The notes beneath the pieces were generated by a model. The model made no database searches. It saw only the letters and a program-made list of their open reading frames with translations, and was not told the origin of the DNA. This document shows positions 59,822 through 64,000 of a stretch of DNA of 64,000 nt, one piece after another. Within the stretch, counting starts at the first letter, position 1. Each line of letters begins with the position of its first letter. Source of the stretch: DASWNP01 sp036399175 (lineage in GTDB: Bacteria > Acidobacteriota > Blastocatellia > Pyrinomonadales > Pyrinomonadaceae); contig DASWNP010000030.1 of assembly GCA_036399175.1 (NCBI GenBank), forward strand, positions 9,839-73,838, given 5' to 3'. The position numbers and the translations under genes were made by a program.

Positions 59822-60658
59822 TCAGTTCAGAATTGCCTTCCGAACGTCGCGGAAGAAATCTATCCAGAGCGCCCACATTCGCTCGGCGCTCTCAAGAATC
59901 TGTCGCTCTTCGTCATCCGTGTAGGAAGGCTTGAGCGTCTCGTTGGCGCTATCGACGTGTCCGGGCTCCTGCGCGACGTGGATGTTCACCCAGGGAAGAT
60001 TTCTCCTGCCCGTCGAGCGGCGCATCAATTCGCCGATGGTCGCTACCATCGGCAAATCGACGACCTCCGTGCCGTACAGAAATCCGAGTCCGGAAAGGCA
60101 GCTCGCCGAAGCTTCTCTGTAACCTTCGATGAGTCTCTCGGTCGCTTCGAGCGGCGGCGCTTCTGCAACCTGCGACTCTTTGAAACCGCCGTCGAGAATG
60201 GTCTCGATGTAGACCTTCTCGTGCGCGCGGCGCGGGTCTCCCTCGCCGAGTTCTTCCCAGAGGATGCGCGAGATGAAGGTCTGAGTTTCGATGCTCGGCG
60301 CAACGGAGATGAGGCGCGAGAGAAAAACGGGGAAGTAGTGCAAAGGATGAAACCACTGTCCGAGTATGACGACGACCTGCTCGGGCGAGAGCGTGCCGCA
60401 GTCGCTTTTCAGTTCTTTGAGATAGCTGACCAATTCGTTTTTCCGGCTGTTGTTGGACAGAGATTCGGCCAAAGTGGGGATGCAGTCGATTGTCGTCATG
60501 TGGAGATTTCCTCTATCAGTGGGTAAGTCGGACGCGAGAGAAGTGCGCATCTTACTAAATCCATTCACGTATCGCAACGCCGCTTCCGGCGACGGAAAAC
60601 TCATCTGAAAAGCGCCCTCGAAGGTCGTCTGATTCAACAGTCGAAGCGGCGCGCTCAT
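59822..60658 (-). CDS. Haem-oxygenase-like diiron oxidase/oxygenase
   Basis: The 278-residue all-helical protein has the ligand pattern of the haem-oxygenase-like diiron (HDO) group: ILWEELGEGDPRRAHEKVY (Glu and His) and NIHVAQEPGHVDSANE (His, Glu, His), in helices spaced as in that fold. Relatives act on amino acids or carrier-bound chains in natural-product clusters (for example N-oxygenation, decarboxylation or C-C cleavage). The ATG overlaps the upstream NRPS stop by 4 bases (ATGA); later ATGs are possible. It is the likely tailoring enzyme between the first NRPS module and the PKS. Confidence 0.85.
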   Translation of the reverse strand: MSAPLRLLNQTTFEGAFQMSFPSPEAALRYVNGFSKMRTSLASDLPTDRGNLHMTTIDCIPTLAESLSNNSRKNELVSYLKELKSDCGTLSPEQVVVILGQWFHPLHYFPVFLSRLISVAPSIETQTFISRILWEELGEGDPRRAHEKVYIETILDGGFKESQVAEAPPLEATERLIEGYREASASCLSGLGFLYGTEVVDLPMVATIGELMRRSTGRRNLPWVNIHVAQEPGHVDSANETLKPSYTDDEERQILESAERMWALWIDFFRDVRKAILN

Positions 60659-63600
60659 CTCGGCCTCGCACGCTCTTTGATGGCCGCTCGACGCGCCGCA
60701 CCTCGACGGAGATTAGACGTTGACTCAGCCGTTTCTTGCCGCTCCTCCTGCCGGAGACGTTCGGCCAGCGCGGCGACGGTCGAGTATTTGAAAAGCTCGA
60801 CGATGGATAGCTTCTGCCCCGTAGCCTCCGAGAGCCTGCCGTGCATCTGCACGAGCAGAAGCGAGTGGCCGCCAAGCTCGAAAAAGTTGTCGCGCATGCC
60901 GACGCGCTCAAGGCCGAGCACCTCCTGCCAGATGGCGGCGATGCGCCTTTCAAGCTCGCTCGCGGGCGCGACGAAGGCGGCGTCGAGCGCGGGGCGCGAA
61001 GCGTCGGGCGCAGGCAGACGCGCTCGGTCGAGCTTGCCGTTAGCGGTCAGAGGCAGCGCGTCGAGCATGACGAAAGCGGACGGAATCATGTACTCCGGCA
61101 GCTTTTCCCTGAGATGGCTGTGAAGCTCGCTCGTCGTGATTTGCGGCTCGCTCGCGGTCGCGGGCGAAGAATTATCGCCGCCCTTCCCCGCGCCGCTTCG
61201 CGCGACTACGTAAGCGACCAGACGACGCTCGCCCGGCGTATCCTCGCGCACGAGGACGACCGCCTCGCTTACCGACGCGTGCGCGACGAGCGCCGACTCT
61301 ATCTCCCCAAGCTCGATTCGATAACCGCGAATCTTCACCTGATGGTCGAGCCTGCCGAGGAATTCCATGTCGCCGCTTGAGCGATAACGCGCGCGGTCGC
61401 CCGTTCTGTACATGCGCGCCCCCGGGTTTGCCGAGAAGGGGTCGGGGATGAAGCGTTCGGCTGTGAGCGCGGCGTCGGTGTAGCCGAGGGCGAGGCATTC
61501 GCCGCCGATGTAGTTGTCGCCCGCGACGCCGACGGGCACGGGCTCAAGTCGCGCGTCGAGGATGTGATAGCGCGCGTTCTGAATCGGCTTGCCGTAGGGG
61601 ATGCTCGCCCAGTGCGGCTCGACTCTGGAGACGTTGAAATAGTTAGACCAGACAGTCGTCTCAGTCGCGCCGCCGAGATTGACGACGAGCGCGCCGGGAA
61701 ACGCCTCTCTCACCTCGTCGGGCAGCCGCAGAGGAATCCAGTCGCCGGCCAGCATGACGACCCTCAAACCGTCGCCCCGTCTCCGACTCGCGCCGTTCTC
61801 CGCAGGCTCATGCGGGAAGAAGCGCGTCAACTGCTGCAAGGCGATGGGTGCGGAAACCCAAAGGGTGATGGGCTCCTCGAAGAGCATGCGCGCGAGGCGC
61901 TGCGGCTCGCGCAGGTCTCGACGTGAGGCGACGTGTACGGTCGCACCCGCCGCGAGCGTGCCGAAGATGTCGTAGACCGAAAGGTCGAAGGTCAGCGAAT
62001 TGACGAAGAGCAGGCGGTCGCCTGTGCGGACGCCGAAAGTCTTGTTCACCCATTCGAGAACGTTGACGGCCGAACGGTGGCGGACGATGACACCCTTCGG
62101 CACGCCCGTCGAGCCGGAAGTGAAGATGATGTAAGCGACGTTTTCCGAACTCAACGGAGCGGACGGATTATGCTCCGGCTGCTCGCCGAGATGCCAACTC
62201 GTCCAGAGATGCTTTCTTCTCGCGGGAGGGTGCGCGTCGCTTCCTTCGCTCGCCTGCGGAGCGCGCTTTTCGAGCAGCACGTCGTAGCGATAGCCAAGCT
62301 CGTTTGCGAAGCCCGTCCGGCGATGAAGGACGCGCGCTTCGGCCAGCTCAGGTGCGTCTGCCAGGAGGTCTGCGAAGAAGTCTTCATCGACGTAAAGCTC
62401 GCTCTCAAGCAGCGTCTTGGTTTTGGCCTCCGGGTGTTGTCTCTGGAAGTCGCGGAGCGAATCACGAAACTCCTGCCTGCGCCGTGCGTCCATCACGTCG
62501 GCGAGCAGGAGTCGGCCGCCGGGCTTAAGCAGCCTCAGAGCTTTTCTCAGCACCGACCTGAGATAGAGCTGGCCGGGGAAGAACTGCGCCGTGCTCGCCA
62601 GAAGGACGAGGTCGAAGGAGGCCGACTCGAATCTCGAATCAATCTCGTCGGCGAAGCCGACCGAAAGCTCGACGTTTTCGAGTCCGCGTTCGTCTCGTCG
62701 CCGTCGGTTCTGCGCCTGCGCGGCGTCCGAAGGGTCGAGCCCGACGTAGAGGCCGCAGCGCGGCGCAAGCTCGAACATGATGAGACCCGAGCCGCAGCCG
62801 ATTTCGAGCACGCGGCTGTCTTCCCCGACGCGAGGCGCGGCCAGCGCGCAGACGCGCTCGACGTATTCGCCGACTTCCGCCGCGCTGAAAGGCTCGCCCG
62901 TGTAGCTGCTGACAAAGCCGCCAGCCGACACCTCGTCGGTCGCCTGCTCGGCCAGATGATTCCAGAGCGACCTGACCGTGTTTTCGTCTAGCTGCTCGGG
63001 CGAAACTTCGGGCGTATCCACGTCGAGACAGACGACGTGAGCCAGCTTCGGCAGACGCCACTGCAACTCATGCACTATGCTGAGCTGCGCGTGCTCTGTG
63101 AGCAGGCAACCGATGTCGAGCGTCGAAGCGATGAACTCAAGACGCTCCGCAGGCCACGACGGGTCTAAGGGGACGTAAGCGCCGCCTGCCTTGACGGCCG
63201 CCAGCACGCCCAAGACCATCTCCAAGCCGCGCTCCAACAGAATCCCGACTCTCGTCTCCGGTCTCACTCCCAGGCTTTGCAGATGATGTGCAAGACGGTT
63301 CGCTCGCCGGTTCAGCTCCGCGTAAGTCAGTTCCGTATCTTCAAAGACGAGCGCCGGAGCATTCGGGTTCGCGTCGGCCTGTCGCTCGAAAAGCTGGTGG
63401 ATGCAAAGCTCGCGTCCGTAGTCGGCGGCTGTCTCGTTCCAGTCGAAGAGTATCCGGCGGCGCTCTTCTGGAGTCAGCAGAGGGAGGTCTTGCAGGGGCG
63501 TCTCCGCATCAAGGGCGACCGATTCGAGCAGCGTGCGGAAGTGTCCGAACATGCGCGTGATGGTCTCGGACTCGAAGAGGTCTGTGTTGTATTCGATGAT

Positions 63601-64000
63601 GGCCTGAAGGCCGTCGTCCGTTTCGTTCATCACGAGCACGAGGTCGAACTTCGCCGTCTCGCGCTCGGCATCGAAGACGCTCAGGCGCAAGTCCGACAGC
63701 GCGATGTCAGGCAGTGGCGCGTTCTGAAAAGCGAAGACGACCTGAAACAACGGTGAATAACTCAAACTTCGCTCAGGCTGTATCTCTTCCACCAGCTTCT
63801 CAAACGGCACGTCCTGATGCCCGTATGCTCCCAATGCCACCTCGCGCACCCGCCCCAGCAATTCACGAAAAGTCGGATTGCCCGCGAGGTCTGTCCGCAT
63901 CACCAGAGTATTGACGAAGAATCCGATGAGCTGTTCTATCTCCTGTCGGTTGCGGCCTGCCAGGGGAGAGCCGACGAGGATGTCTGTTTGATGGCTGTAG
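60655..64000 (-). CDS. NRPS module: C (partial), adenylation domain interrupted by a methyltransferase, T; runs past the window
   Basis: The frame continues to the last base; the ATG at 63903 is internal to a condensation domain (LVGSPLAGRNRQEIEQLIGF). Next come A1/A2 (LTYAELNRRANRLAHHL, VKAGGAYVPLDPSWP), then an inserted domain of about 330 residues with EVSAGGFVSSYTGEPFSAAE and a SAM loop VLEIGCGSGLIMFEL near 62800. After this come A3 (YIIFTSGSTGVPKG), A4 (FDLSVYDIFG) and LGGATETTVWSNYF. Pocket residues read about D-L-Y-V-M-A-L-V. The T domain has FFELGGHSLLLVQM. It is an A-MT-A interruption between A2 and A3, so the module should methylate as it loads. ATGA overlap with the next gene. Confidence 0.93.
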   Translation of the reverse strand, partial: YSHQTDILVGSPLAGRNRQEIEQLIGFFVNTLVMRTDLAGNPTFRELLGRVREVALGAYGHQDVPFEKLVEEIQPERSLSYSPLFQVVFAFQNAPLPDIALSDLRLSVFDAERETAKFDLVLVMNETDDGLQAIIEYNTDLFESETITRMFGHFRTLLESVALDAETPLQDLPLLTPEERRRILFDWNETAADYGRELCIHQLFERQADANPNAPALVFEDTELTYAELNRRANRLAHHLQSLGVRPETRVGILLERGLEMVLGVLAAVKAGGAYVPLDPSWPAERLEFIASTLDIGCLLTEHAQLSIVHELQWRLPKLAHVVCLDVDTPEVSPEQLDENTVRSLWNHLAEQATDEVSAGGFVSSYTGEPFSAAEVGEYVERVCALAAPRVGEDSRVLEIGCGSGLIMFELAPRCGLYVGLDPSDAAQAQNRRRRDERGLENVELSVGFADEIDSRFESASFDLVLLASTAQFFPGQLYLRSVLRKALRLLKPGGRLLLADVMDARRRQEFRDSLRDFQRQHPEAKTKTLLESELYVDEDFFADLLADAPELAEARVLHRRTGFANELGYRYDVLLEKRAPQASEGSDAHPPARRKHLWTSWHLGEQPEHNPSAPLSSENVAYIIFTSGSTGVPKGVIVRHRSAVNVLEWVNKTFGVRTGDRLLFVNSLTFDLSVYDIFGTLAAGATVHVASRRDLREPQRLARMLFEEPITLWVSAPIALQQLTRFFPHEPAENGASRRRGDGLRVVMLAGDWIPLRLPDEVREAFPGALVVNLGGATETTVWSNYFNVSRVEPHWASIPYGKPIQNARYHILDARLEPVPVGVAGDNYIGGECLALGYTDAALTAERFIPDPFSANPGARMYRTGDRARYRSSGDMEFLGRLDHQVKIRGYRIELGEIESALVAHASVSEAVVLVREDTPGERRLVAYVVARSGAGKGGDNSSPATASEPQITTSELHSHLREKLPEYMIPSAFVMLDALPLTANGKLDRARLPAPDASRPALDAAFVAPASELERRIAAIWQEVLGLERVGMRDNFFELGGHSLLLVQMHGRLSEATGQKLSIVELFKYSTVAALAERLRQEERQETAESTSNLRRGAARRAAIKERARPR

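Noticed and set aside
1..64000. tRNA or rRNA genes
   Set aside because: No cloverleaf-like or rRNA-like sequence was found in the few intergenic gaps.

Overview
GC-rich bacterial DNA with almost no intergenic space. The gene mix (non-phage contractile injection locus with DUF4157 proteins, MHS transporter beside acetyl-CoA synthetase, HPPD, LarA-like protein, NRPS/PKS genes) would fit a soil bacterium, perhaps an Acidobacteriota of the Blastocatellia type. That assignment is an inference from gene content and style; no rRNA or tRNA gene is visible.

Region 1 (1-33432, + strand) is an extracellular contractile injection system (eCIS, Afp/PVC-like). It begins inside a sheath gene and continues tube, sheath, tube, small Afp6-like protein, LysM baseplate protein, split spike (gp27-like plus gp5-like), an unknown hydrophobic protein, gp25, baseplate J, a tail-protein-I-type subunit carrying an NHL propeller, three fibre-like proteins sharing one N-terminal module (one with a collagen-like stalk), a tape-measure candidate and an AAA+ ATPase. 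Then follow three large DUF4157 proteins, the likely cargo. Their C-termini look like an HExxH protease, an M64-like HExxH protease behind an OmpA-like region, and a PD-(D/E)XK nuclease. A small protein of unknown function, possibly protective, follows the nuclease gene. No lysis, capsid or packaging genes and no T6SS membrane complex are present. No PAAR tip or tube terminator was recognised.

Region 2 (33433-49986) is mostly metabolic: MHS-family symporter and acetyl-CoA synthetase; two small conserved proteins; a minus-strand phnD-phnC-phnE operon in which the permease is a fused double copy and which ends in a Mop/TOBE protein; a Tat-exported MsrB; a zinc-ribbon protein and a DAO-family flavoenzyme; citrate synthase; then a plus-strand HPPD, aminotransferase and LarA-like cluster.

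Region 3 (50084-64000, minus strand, open at the right edge) is a hybrid NRPS/PKS cluster. Its order of transcription is NRPS module with an adenylation domain interrupted by a methyltransferase, haem-oxygenase-like diiron enzyme, PKS module KS-AT-KR-ACP, luciferase-like monooxygenase, and NRPS module C-A-T. No thioesterase is seen at its end.

Four intergenic sites (29.5, 44.5, 50.0 and 53.5 kb) carry long perfect inverted repeats built from short purine- or pyrimidine-rich units of about seven bases, each with a different unit sequence. They look like a genome-specific repeat class.
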